A DNA stretch of 64,000 nucleotides from WHSW01 sp963846565 (GTDB taxonomy: Bacteria > Actinomycetota > Thermoleophilia > Solirubrobacterales > 70-9). Under the pieces are notes generated by a model. The model ran no database searches and was not told where the DNA came from. It saw only the letters and a program-made list of their open reading frames with translations. Positions 19,063 through 29,028 of this stretch are shown here, one piece after another. The stretch is taken from NCBI GenBank assembly GCA_963846565.1, contig CAWJWL010000005.1, forward strand, positions 1,811,608 through 1,875,607, written 5' to 3'. A program made the position numbers and the translations under genes. Each line of letters begins with the position of its first letter. Position 1 is the first letter of the stretch.

Positions 19063-19965
19063 TCAACCGCCGGTGCGGCGGGCGTGCGAGAGGCTGTAGA
19101 CGCCGGGGCGGTAATTGAGGACCGGGTCGTCGGAGGGCTCGATCCCGTCGACCAGGCGCAGCGGGTCATACACGATGCCGTCGTCCGCGTCGGGGTCGAT
19201 CGCGGTCACCGCGAGCGTGCCGACCTCGACCCGCTCGCCGTCGTCCGCCCACAAGGCGTTGGGTACGTGCGGGTCGTCGCCGGCGCCTGAGATCTGGACC
19301 TCGAGCCTCATCCGCACCGGCTCGCGCTCGAGCCGAGCAGCAAGCTCCTCGAAGAGGTAGTCGCGCCCGCGCTCCTTGACCTCGGCCTTGGTCAAATCGG
19401 GCTCGTCGACCGTCGGCACCCAGAAGTAGCGGACGAAGCGCTCGCTGCCGTCGGCGGCGACCCACTTGTACGCGTGGAACGGGAAGTAGCTGCGGGCGGC
19501 GAAGCTCGCGCGCCGGGCGAGGATCCTGTTCACCTCCGGCAGCTCCCGCGCCGCGCGCGGGTAGCGGGCGATGAACACGGGCAGCTTCACCACGTTGGAA
19601 AGCGACGGTTTCGAGATCGCCATCGCGCGGAAGAAGCCCTCCTCATCGGGGAAGGGAAAGCGGGGGAGGGTCTGGGCGAGGATGTCGGTTCGCGAGCCAT
19701 CCGCGAGCTCGAAGCTGACGGCGAGCCCGCGGACGTCCGGGGCGTAGTCGGGCACCGTCGGATCGCCGCCGCCGTTGGAGAAGCGGACGAACGTGTTCAC
19801 CGGGGTGCCGGCCATGTGGCCGGCCCGGGTCAGCTCGCGGGCACGGGGCGTGGCGGTGAAGGTGGCCGTGCAGTGGACGCCCTTGGCGTGCAGGGCGCGG
19901 TGGCGGTCGTGGGCGCCGAAGCGCGCGTGAATGTTGGCGAGGCCCTGTGCGTGGCTGGTGGTCAC
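19063..19965 (-). CDS. mini-catalase (catalase-related peroxidase)
   Basis: 300 residues, a single catalase-fold domain without the long N- and C-terminal arms of KatE enzymes. The distal His is in RALHAKGVH (His26) and the heme-side pattern Arg286-x-x-x-Tyr290 is seen in YRPGVYSLSHARR at the C-terminus, which matches the Arg-xxx-Tyr spacing of catalases. FVRFSNGGGDPTVPDYAPD and RGLAVSF are typical of small SrpA-like members, which are heme peroxidases with low catalase activity. No signal peptide. It is followed, on the same strand, by nothing obvious and lies convergent to the monooxygenase. Confidence 0.8.
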   Translation of the reverse strand: MTTSHAQGLANIHARFGAHDRHRALHAKGVHCTATFTATPRARELTRAGHMAGTPVNTFVRFSNGGGDPTVPDYAPDVRGLAVSFELADGSRTDILAQTLPRFPFPDEEGFFRAMAISKPSLSNVVKLPVFIARYPRAARELPEVNRILARRASFAARSYFPFHAYKWVAADGSERFVRYFWVPTVDEPDLTKAEVKERGRDYLFEELAARLEREPVRMRLEVQISGAGDDPHVPNALWADDGERVEVGTLAVTAIDPDADDGIVYDPLRLVDGIEPSDDPVLNYRPGVYSLSHARRTGG

Positions 19966-19969
19966 GGAG

Positions 19970-20434
19970 CTAGGCGCCGCCCTTCACGCTCGCCAGGGCA
20001 TCGGCAGCCTCCTTCACGTCCGCGTTCGACTGGCCCTCCAGCTTGATCTCGGCGCTCCCGATCGTGAGCAGGATCTTCTGCGCGAGGCCGAAGCGCTTCA
20101 CCTCGAGCGAGTCGACGGCGGCGGCGGGGAGGGAGCCGAGCAGACCGGTGACGTTCGAGCCGCTGAGGCCGCCGAGCTCGAGTGCGATCAGCCGCTGGTC
20201 GGTGACCACGAATGCGCGAGGGCCGAAGCCGATGTCGAAGCCGGCCTCCTCGGCGGCGCCGGCGTGTTGGCGGACCTTGCGGGCGCCGAGCTCGCCGGCG
20301 ATCAGGTTGACCGCGCCCATCTGCGCCTGCGTGGTGCCGCGCGCCTGGGCGATGAACGCGGCGAGGACGACCTCACCCTCATCGAGGTGCTCGCGGACAC
20401 CCTGATCGATCTTCTCGCGCTTCTTCGACTTCAT
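19970..20434 (-). CDS. hypothetical protein, PH-like (YokE-type) fold suspected
   Basis: 154 residues, starts MKSKKREKIDQGVREHLDEGE. The middle (VVTDQRLIALELG then SLPAAAVDSLEVKRFG and a KLEG end) has the strand pattern of bacterial PH-like domains, in which 'TDQRLI' is a recurrent signature. Charged N-terminal helix, no signal peptide or membrane segment. Ends 4 bp before the mini-catalase on the same strand in the reverse direction, so it may be translated before it in the same transcript. Function unknown. Confidence 0.6.
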   Translation of the reverse strand: MKSKKREKIDQGVREHLDEGEVVLAAFIAQARGTTQAQMGAVNLIAGELGARKVRQHAGAAEEAGFDIGFGPRAFVVTDQRLIALELGGLSGSNVTGLLGSLPAAAVDSLEVKRFGLAQKILLTIGSAEIKLEGQSNADVKEAADALASVKGGA

Positions 20435-20501
20435 CGCCCGGTCCAGGGCACTGTATCCGGCCGCGGCCGGGTGACCGCGGCCCGCGCGCTAGGCTCGCGA
20501 G

Positions 20502-21164
20502 ATGAGTCGCAACGGTCGCGGTCTGATCCTCCAGCACGGCGACCACGGCCCGCCCGCGATCCTCGCCGACTGGCTGGATGGGCGGGACATCGCCTATGAG
20601 GTGCACGCGACCTGGCGCGAGGAGCTGCCCGACCCCGCCGCCTACGGATGGATCGCGACCCTCGGGTCGGAGCACACTCCCGGCGACGATCGGGCACCCG
20701 CCTGGGTCGGGGCCGAGGTTCGCTTCCTGCGCCGGGCGCTCGACGCGGACATGCCCGTTCTCGGCCTCTGTTTCGGCGGCCAGGCGCTTGCGCTCGCCGG
20801 CGGCGGCGGCGTACGCCGCTCCGATCCGCCCGAGATCGGCTGGCTCGAGATCGAGACCGAGGACCCGGCCCTGGTTCCGCGGGGACCGTGGCTCCACTAT
20901 CACTACGACCAGCTCGAGCCACCGGGCGAGGCGAGCGTCGTGGCCCGGGCGCCCGCCGGCCCCGCCGCCTTCGTCCTCGGCCGCTCGCTCGGGCTCCAGT
21001 TCCACCCGGAGTCGACGCCGACGATCGCGGCCGGGTGGGCGCGCCTCGACGCGAAGCTCTCCGAGGCAGAGGCGGAGCAACTCGCGGTTGCAGGCGCAGC
21101 CGCTGCGGCGGGGGCGGAGAGGGCGGCTCGCCGGCTCTTCGACGCCTGGTGGGCACGGACGTGA
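20502..21164 (+). CDS. class I glutamine amidotransferase-like protein
   Basis: 220 residues. Nucleophile Cys90 in GLCFGGQA and the His168/Glu170 pair in FHPEST give a complete class-I glutaminase triad. No fused synthetase domain. It lies 61 bp before a glutamine synthetase-fold gene. In aniline-degrading Pseudomonas and relatives a GS-like enzyme (TdnQ/AtdA1) and a GAT-like protein (TdnT/AtdA2) form such a pair and control gamma-glutamylation of an aromatic amine. I infer a similar role, hydrolysing gamma-glutamyl compounds, but it could also be a general GMP-synthase-like amidotransferase. Confidence 0.75.
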   Translation: MSRNGRGLILQHGDHGPPAILADWLDGRDIAYEVHATWREELPDPAAYGWIATLGSEHTPGDDRAPAWVGAEVRFLRRALDADMPVLGLCFGGQALALAGGGGVRRSDPPEIGWLEIETEDPALVPRGPWLHYHYDQLEPPGEASVVARAPAGPAAFVLGRSLGLQFHPESTPTIAAGWARLDAKLSEAEAEQLAVAGAAAAAGAERAARRLFDAWWART

Positions 21165-21180
21165 GTCGCCCAGGCAAAAT

Positions 21181-21193
21181 GGGTACATTATCC
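21181..21193 (+). promoter_or_regulatory. AT-rich promoter/operator motif before the GS-like gene
   Basis: GGGTACATTATCC, 11 of 13 bases shared with the motif found before the PuuD-like and acetoacetate-decarboxylase-like genes. TACATT would fit a -10 box with transcription starting near 21197. A GC-rich hairpin (GGCGCC-CTGG-GGCGCC) follows at 21196-21211, before the ribosome site. Confidence 0.55.
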
Positions 21194-21225
21194 AAGGCGC
21201 CCTGGGGCGCCGGAGAGGAGAGAGC

Positions 21226-22573
21226 GTGAGCATCCAACCTGCCGCAGCGCCCGCCGACGGCGCCGACATCATCGCGGGCCTCTCGTCCGCCGTCAGCACG
21301 ATCCGCGTGACCTACCCGGACTTGCATGGGATCCAGCGCGGCAAGGACATCCCGGTGGGTGAGCTGCTGCGCCTTGCCGACGGCGGCATCAACTTCTGCC
21401 AGGCGGTGATGGGCACCGATCTCCGACACACGCCGGTCGTCGGCGGCGAGAGGGGGTACCCGGACATGGGCGCTCGTCCCGACCTCTCAACCCTCGTCGA
21501 GTTGCCGTGGGAGCCCGAGGTCGCCAGCTGCATCGCCGACCTGGTGCGCGACGGAGAGCCCGAGCCGACCGACCAGCGCGCCATCGTGCGGCGCGCCGAG
21601 GTCGCGCTCGCCGAGGTCGGCCTGACGGCAAAGGTCGGGCCCGAGTTCGAGTTCTTCCTCCTCGCACCGGACGGCGAGGGCGGTTGGAGTCGCCACGTCG
21701 ACAACCTGAGCATGGTCTACACCGTCGGCCCGCAGGCGGATCCGCAGGGTGTGCTGCGAGGGCTGCTCGAGGCGTGCGCCGCACTCGGGATTGGCGCGAT
21801 CGCCGCCAACCACGAGTACATGAACAGTCAGTACGAGATCAACCTGCGCGAGGCGACGCCGCTCACCGCAGCGGACGACGCCTTCCGCTTCAAGGCGGCG
21901 GTCAAGGACTACGCGGCGCAGCGCGGCCTGCTGGCGACCTTCATGGGCAAGCCGTTCAACGACCAGGGCGGCTCGGGGGCCCACTTTCACCTCTCGCTGG
22001 AGCGCGATGGCTCCAACTGCATGGGCGACGAGGGGCACGACAGCCGGGCTCTCCGGAGATCTGCGCGGGTTCGTCGGCGGCGTGCTTGCGCATGCGCCGG
22101 CGCTGATGGCCTTGCTCAACCCGACGATCAATGCCTACCGCCGCATCCTTCCGGACAGCCTCGCGCCCACCCACGCGAACTGGGGACTCGACAACCGCAC
22201 CACGTTCGTCCGGATCCCGCCCGAACGCGGCTCGGCCTGCCGGCTCGAGGTCCGGGTCGGCGACGGCGCCGCGAATCCTCACCTGGTCACGGCGGCGATC
22301 CTCGGCGCCGGCCTCGAGGGCCTTCGCAACGACACCGACCCCGGCGCGCCGCTCGAGGGCGACACCTACACGCTGCCCGAGGACGAGCAGGGCGCTCCGC
22401 TGCCGGACGGGCTCGCCGCGGCGCTCGACGCGCTCGAGGGCGACGACGTGATCCGCGATGCGATCGGCGCCGAGATCGTCGACACGTTCTTGACGATGAA
22501 GCGATTCGAGGTCGACCGTTACCGCCAGCACGTCTCCGACTGGGATCTCGCGGAGTACATGCACCACCTCTGA
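21226..22573 (+). CDS. glutamine synthetase-family gamma-glutamyl ligase, one frame break
   Basis: GTG start at 21226 behind GGAGAGGAGAGAGC. About 448 residues of the GS catalytic fold: the substrate/metal segment KVGPEFEFFLL, the NHEYMNSQYEINLR strand, GGSGAHFHLSLE (ATP/ammonium-site strand) and the conserved block NPTINAYRRILPDSLAPTHA, then LEVRVGDGAANPHL. One extra C at about 22049 shifts the frame in the segment after GDEGHDS; both sides match the family. Close to the PuuA/GlnA-like ligases that join glutamate to amines rather than ammonia. It lies between a class-I amidotransferase and a P450, and its stop overlaps the P450 start. Expected substrate: an amine feeding the pathway of the surrounding cluster (inferred). 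Confidence 0.75.
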
Positions 22574-23826
22574 TGACGATCGCAGTGCCGGAAATCTCGC
22601 TCGCCGACGTCGACCTCACCGACCACGGGCGCTTCGCCGAGCGCGTCCCGCATGAGATGTTCGCGACCCTGCGCCGCGAGGATCCGGTCCACTGGCAGGA
22701 GGAGCGCGACGGCCGCGGCTTCTGGGCCATCTCCCGGCACGCGGACATCACCGCCGTCTCGAAGGACTGGCGCACGTTCTCGTCCGAGCGGGGCGGCACT
22801 TCCCTCCAGGATCTCGAGCAGGAGGAGCTCGAGGCGCGCAAGTCGATGATCGACATGGACCCGCCGCCCCACAACGCGCTGCGCGCGATCGTCAACCGCG
22901 ACTTCACTCCGCGTGCGGTGCGGGTTTTCACCGAGCGCATCCGCGATCTTTTCGACGCGGTCCTCGAAGAAGCGCTGGAGAAGGGGGAGGTCGAGTTCGT
23001 CGAGGAGGTGGCGGCGAAGCTGCCGATGCGCGTCTTCGCCGAGATGCTCGGCGCGCCGGAGGAGGATCACCGCTACCTGGTCGAGATCGGCGACCGGATG
23101 CTGGGCCAGGACGATCCGGAGTATGCGATCGACCCCGAGGTCGCCAAGGCGAATCGCCACCTGCCGTTCTCGAATCCCGCGGCACTGGAGATGTTCGAGT
23201 ACGGGCGCAAGCTCGCCGACGAGCGGCGCAAGTGCCCGCGCGACGACATCGTCACCAAGCTGGTCGAGGCCGAGATCGACGGCTGTCCGCTGTCCGAGCA
23301 CGAGTTCGACGTCTACTTCCTGCTGCTCGCCGTCGCCGGCAACGAGACCACCCGGCACTCGATCTCGCAGGGCGTGCTGGCGTTGCTCGAGAACCCCGAC
23401 CAGCTCCAGCGGCTCCGCGACGACCCGGCACTGATTCCGCTTGCCGCCGACGAGATCCTTGCGCTGGGCGACGCCGGTGCACCACTTCCGCCGCACCGCC
23501 ACGGACGACATCGAGCTCGGCGGCAAGCAGATCAAGCGAACGACAAGGTCCTCAACTGGTTCATCTCCGGCAACTTCGACGAGGAGGTCTTCGACGACCC
23601 CTACTCGTTCGACGTCGGCCGCAATCCCAACCCGCAGATGACGTTCGGTCCCGGTGGCCCGCATTTCTGCACCGGCGCCCATCTCGCCCGGCTCGAGATC
23701 GAGATCGTCTTCGAGGAGATGGTCAGGCGCGTTGCGAACTTCGAGCTCACCGCCGAGCCGGAGCGGCTTCAGTCCAACTTCTTCAACGGCATCAAGCGGA
23801 TGCCGGTGCGGCTCACGCCGGCCTGA
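22573..23826 (+). CDS. cytochrome P450 (net in-frame, two indels)
   Basis: About 417 residues, ATG at 22573 overlapping the GS stop (TGATG). I-helix AGNETTRHSI (Asn257-Glu258-Thr259-Thr260), heme-binding FGPGGPHFCTGAHLAR with the ligand Cys366, and early FSSERGG and MDPPPHNALR typical of actinobacterial CYP families (CYP125/CYP142-like neighbourhood). Near 23458 an extra base moves the ExxR helix (ILRWATPVHHFRRT, expected K-helix EILR) out of frame, and a missing base near 23535 restores it. The result is an open frame with about 25 wrong residues, so the protein as written would lose ExxR. No redox partner gene is visible nearby. Confidence 0.75.
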   Translation: MTIAVPEISLADVDLTDHGRFAERVPHEMFATLRREDPVHWQEERDGRGFWAISRHADITAVSKDWRTFSSERGGTSLQDLEQEELEARKSMIDMDPPPHNALRAIVNRDFTPRAVRVFTERIRDLFDAVLEEALEKGEVEFVEEVAAKLPMRVFAEMLGAPEEDHRYLVEIGDRMLGQDDPEYAIDPEVAKANRHLPFSNPAALEMFEYGRKLADERRKCPRDDIVTKLVEAEIDGCPLSEHEFDVYFLLLAVAGNETTRHSISQGVLALLENPDQLQRLRDDPALIPLAADEILALGDAGAPLPPHRHGRHRARRQADQANDKVLNWFISGNFDEEVFDDPYSFDVGRNPNPQMTFGPGGPHFCTGAHLARLEIEIVFEEMVRRVANFELTAEPERLQSNFFNGIKRMPVRLTPA

Positions 23827-25259
23827 GCGCGAGCCGGTCGCCGAGCTCGCGCACCACACCGAGGGCGAAGTCGACGTCCTCGGGACGGGTGCGGAAGTTG
23901 ACGAAGCAGACGCGCAGGCAGATCCGGCCGTCAACCGAGGCCGCGAGCGAGGTAGACGCGGCCGTCGCCCTGGACAGCCGCGGCGAGGGCGGCGTTGTGG
24001 GCGTCGAGGTCGGCTCGGCCGCCGGCCGGTGCCGGAAGCACACCGTCGACAGCGTCGGGTCGTACGAGCAGCTCGAAGTCGGCATCGTCGGCCGCGAGCG
24101 CATCGGCGAGCTGGCCGGCGAGGCCCAGGGTCTGCTCGATCCAGCCCCGGAACGCCGCAGCGCCGTGCGAGCGGAAGGCGAGCCAGAGCTTGAGCGAGCG
24201 CAGCGGGCGTGAGTACTCGAGCGTGCGCTCGACCGCGTTGCGGATCGAGTCGTCGCGGCGCATGTAGGACTCCTCGTGGCCGAAAGTCGCCTCGAGGACG
24301 CCCGTGTCGCGGACGAGGACGACGCTGCAGCTCTTCTGCACGCCCCAGCCACTTGTGCGCGTCGAGCGTGACCGAGTCGGCGCGCTCGAGCCCGGCGAAC
24401 AGGGCGCCGGCCGTCTCGGTGGCGGCGGCGGGCAGGCCGTAGGCGCCGTCGACGTGCAGCCAGACGCCATGGCGCTCGCAAACGTCGGCGATCGCGCCGA
24501 GCGGGTCCACCGCGCCGGTCAGCGTCGTGCCACCGTTGGCGACGACCGCGATCGGGTGGATTCCGGCATCGCAGTCGCGCGCGATCGGCGCGCTCGAGCT
24601 CGTCCGACGCGCATCCGGCGCCGGTCGTCGATCGCGCAGCCTCCGGACGAAGTCCGAGCCGAGTCCCGGCCGCCTCGGCCGCTCGAACGACCGAATGATG
24701 CGATTCGCTCGAGCAGTAGATCGCGCCCTGGCGCCCGTCGAAGCCCGCGGCGCGGCAGCCCGGCAGCGCGCGCTCGCGGGCGACCAGCAGAGCCGTCAGG
24801 TTCGAGGTCATGCCGCCGCTGGTGAAGGCGCCCTCGGCGCAGGGAAAGCCGATGAACTCCGCGACCCACTCGACGGCTTGGCCTCGACGCAGGTCCGCCG
24901 CCCGTGCGGTGACGGCGAGGTTGACGTCGTAGGTCGCGGCCAGCGCTCGCGGCGAGGACGCCGACCTCGAGCCCGGTCGAGCCGATGTAGGCGAGAGAGA
25001 GCGGGCGGGAGGGGGAGATCGCTCTCGTCGAGGATCGCGGGCGGCGTCGGCGAGGCACGGTCGCCGGGCGTCGGGCAGCTCGGGCAGCGGCGCGGCGAGC
25101 CGGTCGAGCAGGTCGGCATCGATCGCCGGTTCCTCGGGACGGGGCGCTCGAAGGAGTCCCAGGCCTCGGCGATCAGCCGCTGAGCGCCGCGAGCACCGCC
25201 TCGCGATCGGCAAGGGCCGAATACCCGCGCCTCCGCTCGGATCGAGCTTCTGTCGTCAC
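23813..25259 (-). pseudogene. PLP-dependent aromatic/glutamate-type decarboxylase, many frame breaks
   Basis: Group II pyridoxal-phosphate decarboxylase (DDC/glutamate decarboxylase type). Readable blocks in the three frames: SLAYIGSTGLEVGV, AVEWVAEFIGFP, AFTSGGMTSNLTALLVAR, CSSESHHSVVRAAEAAG, AVVANGGTTLTGAVDPLGAI, WLHVDGAYGLPAA, VTLDAHKWLG (Schiff-base Lys in HKW), VVLVRDTGVLEATFGHEES, SLKLWLAFRSHGAAAFRGWI and RICLRVCFVNFRTRPEDVDF. I count about ten shifts: extra bases and a few shortened G or C runs. GTG start at 25259 overlaps the P450 stop by GTGA. Substrates of the family are aromatic L-amino acids or glutamate/aspartate; which one applies here is unknown. Confidence 0.7.
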
Positions 25260-26460
25260 TGCGCCAAGCTAATCACGCCCAGGCGCACGCGGAGCTCCCG
25301 GGGCGCGCGGAACTCCCAGCCGGAGAACTGCGGCTCCTCCGTCGAGGCCCAGCTTCGGGTGTCGGCGCAGGAGCTCGCGGAGCACGATCCGTTCCTGCGC
25401 TTTCGCGAACGCGTGACCGCTGCAGAAGTGGCGGCCGAAGCCGAACGTCGCCAGGCGCTTGCGGTCGCGATGGATGTCGAATCTGTCCGGGTCCGGGAAC
25501 CGGCGCTCGTCGCGATTGGCCGACGCGACGACAGCGGCGACCGGCGCATCCGCGGGGAGCTCGACGCCGCCCAGCTCGACCGGCCCGGTCGTGCGCCGAC
25601 CCTGGGTGCCGATCGGGGCGATCCACCGCATGCCCTCGTCGACGGCCGCGGCCAGCAGCCCGTCAGGGTCGGCCCGCACCTCGTCGAGCGCGTCGGGGTG
25701 CGAGAGCAGCCCGAAGAGCACGCTGCCGGCGCCGTGCCCGGGCTCCTGCATGCCGCCGAGCAGGATCACCTTCAGGCTCGGCATGTAGGCGCTCGCGCGG
25801 GCGCGGCTCGCCGGGCGAACGCCCGCTCCAGATCATGTGGGAGATGAGTCGAGTCGTCGGGCTGCGCTCGAGCCGATCGATCACGGGCCCGAGGCGCTCG
25901 TCGATCTCGGCCGAGACGGCGTCGCTGCGCGCCTGCTTGCCGGGATCGCGCTCGAAGTTCGTCGCGCCGTCGGCGAGGCGAGTAGAACCAGCGGCGCAGC
26001 GTGTCCGCGTCGAGCTCGCCCAGGCCGAGCACGGCGGCGAGGCTGAGGACCGAGACCGGTTCGAACAGCTCGGCCATCAGACTCCGCCTCCTCGCGCTCG
26101 GCGAGCCGGCTCGAGCCGGGAAGTCGACGATCGGGCCGACGAGCGCCTCGATGTAGCCGTCCACGGCGTGCGGGCGGAACTGCGGGTCGATGCGATCCGC
26201 GCAGCTCCCGGTGCGGGGCACCGTCGCAGGTGAGGATCGTCGGGCTGCCGAAGCTGCGATCGATCGGCGAGTCCGGCATGTCGGCCGCGAACACATCCGG
26301 CTCCGAGGCGACGCGCATCGCCTCGTCCCAGCGTCGTCGCCAGCCACATTCCGACCGCCGGCACCCACGCCACCGGGGACTCGGCTCGCAGCCGGGCGTA
26401 GACGGGGTACGGGTCGCGGTCGAGCTCGGCGACGGTGATCGAGGCCGCCGACCCTCCCAT
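25256..26460 (-). pseudogene. cytochrome P450, several frame breaks
   Basis: Starts at ATG 26460, directly after the permease stop TAA. Recovered segments: ELDRDPYPVYARLRAESPVAW, DVFAADMPDSPIDRSFGSPT, FEPVSVLSLAAVLGL, ILLGGMQEPGHGAGSVLFGL (I-helix region), DEGMRWIAPIGTQGRRT (K-helix), FPDPDRFDIHRDR, FGFGRHFCSGHAFA (heme Cys) and the C-terminus FSGWEFRAPRELRVRL. Roughly eight shifts lie between them. The I-helix Gly-Gly-Met-Gln-Glu-Pro sequence is unusual for the usual A-G-x-E/D-T-T, so the proton-relay Thr is absent. It sits between the permease and decarboxylase genes in one operon. No ferredoxin gene nearby. Confidence 0.7.
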
Positions 26461-27996
26461 TTACGCGGGCGGCGGCCCGACCCGGCAGGTCCTCCTCGCC
26501 CATCTCGCCGATGCGCGCGTACACGTCGGGCCGCGAGCGCTTGATCCACGCTCCGACGAGCATGCCCACGATGCCGCCGCCGATCAGGATCGCGGGCAGG
26601 ATGATCGACCGGTCGTCAGTCGGCGCATCGAGCGAGGCCGGTGATCAGCATGTTGAAGTTGAAGAGGACGAGGATGAAGATCGCCGTCAGCGCGACGCCG
26701 GCGATCCCCGGCGCGATAGCGCGAGGTCCACATGCTCTCCTCGTGCGGGTTGCGAGCGAAGTAGCCGACCACCGCGAACGATGCGAGCGCGAGGAGCGCG
26801 ATCACGCCCAGGGCACCGAGGTTGGTCAGCCAGGTGAAGAGCTGCAGGACCGGGTCGCTGTCGGACTGCCAGAAGATGAACACGATCACGGCCGCGATCA
26901 GCGACTGCGCCAGCGAGCCGACGTATGGCGCGCCCATCCTGTTCGTGCGCCCGAATGCCGCCGGCAGCACCCGCGCTCGCCCGAGCGCGAAGAAGTAGCG
27001 GGCGACGGAGTTGTGGAAGGAGAGCATCGCCGCGAACAGGCTCGTGCAGAAGAGCAGCGTCGCGATGTCGGCGATGGTCGTCGACGTCTGTATGTCGAGC
27101 GTTATGAAGAGGATCGTCGTCGGATCCGGGCCTCCGGTGGCGCCCACGAAGCCGCCCTCGACGAGCGCATCCGGATTCGTGATCGTGTCCGGGCCGACCG
27201 CGCTCGCGAGCATCCAGCGCCGAGAGCGCGTAGAAGATCGAGGTGATCCCGAGCGCGATGTAGGTCGCGCGGGCGACCGTGCGGCGCGGGTCCTTGCATT
27301 CCTCGCCAGTAGATCGCGGCCGACTCGAAGCCGACGAAGGCGGCCATCGTGAAGCACAGGGCGGCGCCGAGACCGGCGCCGAAGGCGATGCTCGGGTCGA
27401 ACGCACTTGCGCTGATGCCCTGCGGCCCCGGGTCGCCGAGGACGACGATGTCGAAGAACGCGACGACGAGGATCTCCGCGGTCAGGAAGATGGCAAGCAC
27501 CTTCGCGTTCAGGTCGACCCGCAGCCAGCCGAGGATGCCGATGAGCACGATCGCGACGAAGACCCACGAGTACCACTGCCAGGTCGATCCCGATCTCGGC
27601 GGCCGCGTAAGCGCTGAAGGCGGCGCCGAAGAGACCGGCGATGCCGATCTGCATCGCGTTGTAGGCGATCAGCGCGAGGAAGGCGGTCCCGACCCCGGCG
27701 ATCTTGCGGATGCCCTTGGCGACATAGGCGTAGAAGGCGCCTGCGTTCGTGACGTGGTGGCTCATCGCCGCGTAGCCGGTGACGAAGAGGGCGAGGATCG
27801 CGCCGAGGACGAGGAACAGCAGGGGCACGCCGGCGTTGCCGGTGACGAGGTAGGTCGACGCGACGCCGCCCGCGATCACGGTCAGCGGCGCCGACGCGGC
27901 GACGATGAAGAAGACGATGTCGGGGACGCCGAGCGCCGTCCGCCGAAGCTTCGTCCCCTCGCCCGCTACCTCCTGGTTGGCGGTCGTCGCTTCCAT
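26461..27996 (-). pseudogene. APC-family amino acid/amine permease, several frame breaks
   Basis: Amino acid-polyamine-organocation importer in the inner membrane, about 12 helices expected. ATG at 27996 with GGAGGAGGAGCG just before it. Readable parts: GVPDIVFFIVAASAPLTVIA (helix 1), ISASAFDPSIAFGAGLGAAL, FTMAAFVGFESAAIYW, ECKDPRRTVARATYIALG (the conserved E-x-x-x-P-R-R/x-I segment), LLFCTSLFAAMLSFHNSVAR, RYFFALGRARVLPAAFG and a GGGIVGMLVGAWIKRSRPDV C-terminus. About six or seven shifts. The real C-terminus should end at TAA 26461-26463 with the P450 ATG immediately after. Together with the GS-like and PuuD-like genes it resembles the PuuP/PuuA/PuuD set. Substrate unknown, an amine by inference. 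Confidence 0.7.
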
Positions 27997-28070
27997 TCGC
28001 TCCTCCTCCCCGGGGCGCCGGTGGGCCCCCCGGTCAACCTTGCGCCGCTCTCCTCGGCGGCGCTTCGTCG

Positions 28071-28089
28071 GATGTATACATTATGTAGT
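28071..28089. promoter_or_regulatory. AT-rich motif upstream of the permease operon
   Basis: Sequence GGATGTATACATTATGTAG contains the 10-bp palindrome ATGTATACAT and the 9-mer ATACATTAT that is shared with the other cluster sites. It lies 75 bp before the permease ATG (27996) and ends on the last bases of the extradiol dioxygenase gene, so it is the natural promoter/operator of the permease-P450-decarboxylase operon. The GTATAC core is compatible with an FCD-type GntR operator (inference). Confidence 0.55.
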
Positions 28090-29028
28090 CAGTCGAGGTG
28101 CAACCCCGGGGGGAACGCAGGCCCTGCTGGGCCTCGAGCTGGAGCCGCTCGGTTTCGATCGACTCGCGATCGAAGCGGAAGTACGAGCGCGGCGGCAGGA
28201 TCCCCCAGGCGTTCGACCCGTGTGGGTCGTCCTCGAAGACGCGCGGCTCGTGGTCGGGCTCGAGCTGCTCCATGTCGCAGAAGAGCTCGACGAAGATCTC
28301 CTCCTCGGCCATCCGGCAGTAGGCGAAGAGGTTCTGGGCCATCGTGTGCCGTCCCGGTCCCCAGGCGATCGGGTGGCGATGCTGGGCCAGATGGTCGAGC
28401 GCGACGCGGATCTCCCCCCAGTCCGACGAGCTCGAAGGCGACGTGATGAATGTGCGCGTACCCCTTGTCGAGGAAGGCGACGACGTGGTGGTCACGGTCC
28501 GCGTGCATCCATACGGCGCCGTCGCCGATCCAGTCGCTGATCGCGAGGCCCGAGCGCGCGCTCGTAGAACTCCGCGAGGCGTGGGACGTCAGCCGTGAGG
28601 TAGTTGAAGTGCTGCAGGCGGCGGGGGTGGAATCCGGGCAGCTCATCCGTGTAGCGGGCGACGGGAGGAACTCGGTCCTCCGTGATCACACGCTCGACGA
28701 GGACGATCCCGTTGCCGTCCGGGTCGGCGGTCCGCAGCCCGGCCCCACGCACCGGAACTTCGACCTGCGACGCCTCGCCGCCGGCGGTGCGCACGCGATC
28801 CGCGGCCTCGTCGAGGCTTACGCCGGAGCGAAGCTCGTAGGCGACGTGCTCCACGTGCCCGGGCCCTTCCGCCGGGCGCAGCTCGAGGCAGAAGTCCTCA
28901 TATGCGCAGCGCAGCAGCACGGCGCCGTCGGCATCGGAGCGGGTGAGACCGTAGAGGCGTCCCCAGCGCGCGGCGGCCTCCTCGGGGTCCGCGACGCGGA
29001 GCGCGGCGTGGTGGGCCCGGAGGATCAT
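28089..29028 (-). pseudogene. extradiol ring-cleavage dioxygenase (VOC, two-domain type), three frame breaks
   Basis: About 313 residues of the catechol 2,3-dioxygenase/2,3-dihydroxybiphenyl dioxygenase type, which cleaves catechols next to the two hydroxyls using one Fe(II) or Mn(II). ATG at 29028, overlapping the FAH gene stop by ATGA. First VOC half MILRAHHAALRVADP; second half FNYLTADVPRLAEFYERALG, AISDWIGDGAVWMHADRDHH, AHIHHVAFEL with the metal His, and FVELFCDME with the metal Glu. Shifts near 28557, 28418 and 28125. With the last shift corrected the protein ends PAFPPGLHLD at TGA 28089. Its exact ring substrate is unknown. Confidence 0.75.

Noticed and set aside
20578..23826. A 1082-codon open frame suggesting an amidotransferase-GS-P450 fusion
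   Set aside because: Its first part is the wrong frame of the amidotransferase gene. The GS and P450 share a frame only because an indel removed the GS stop; each has its own start and overlap signal.
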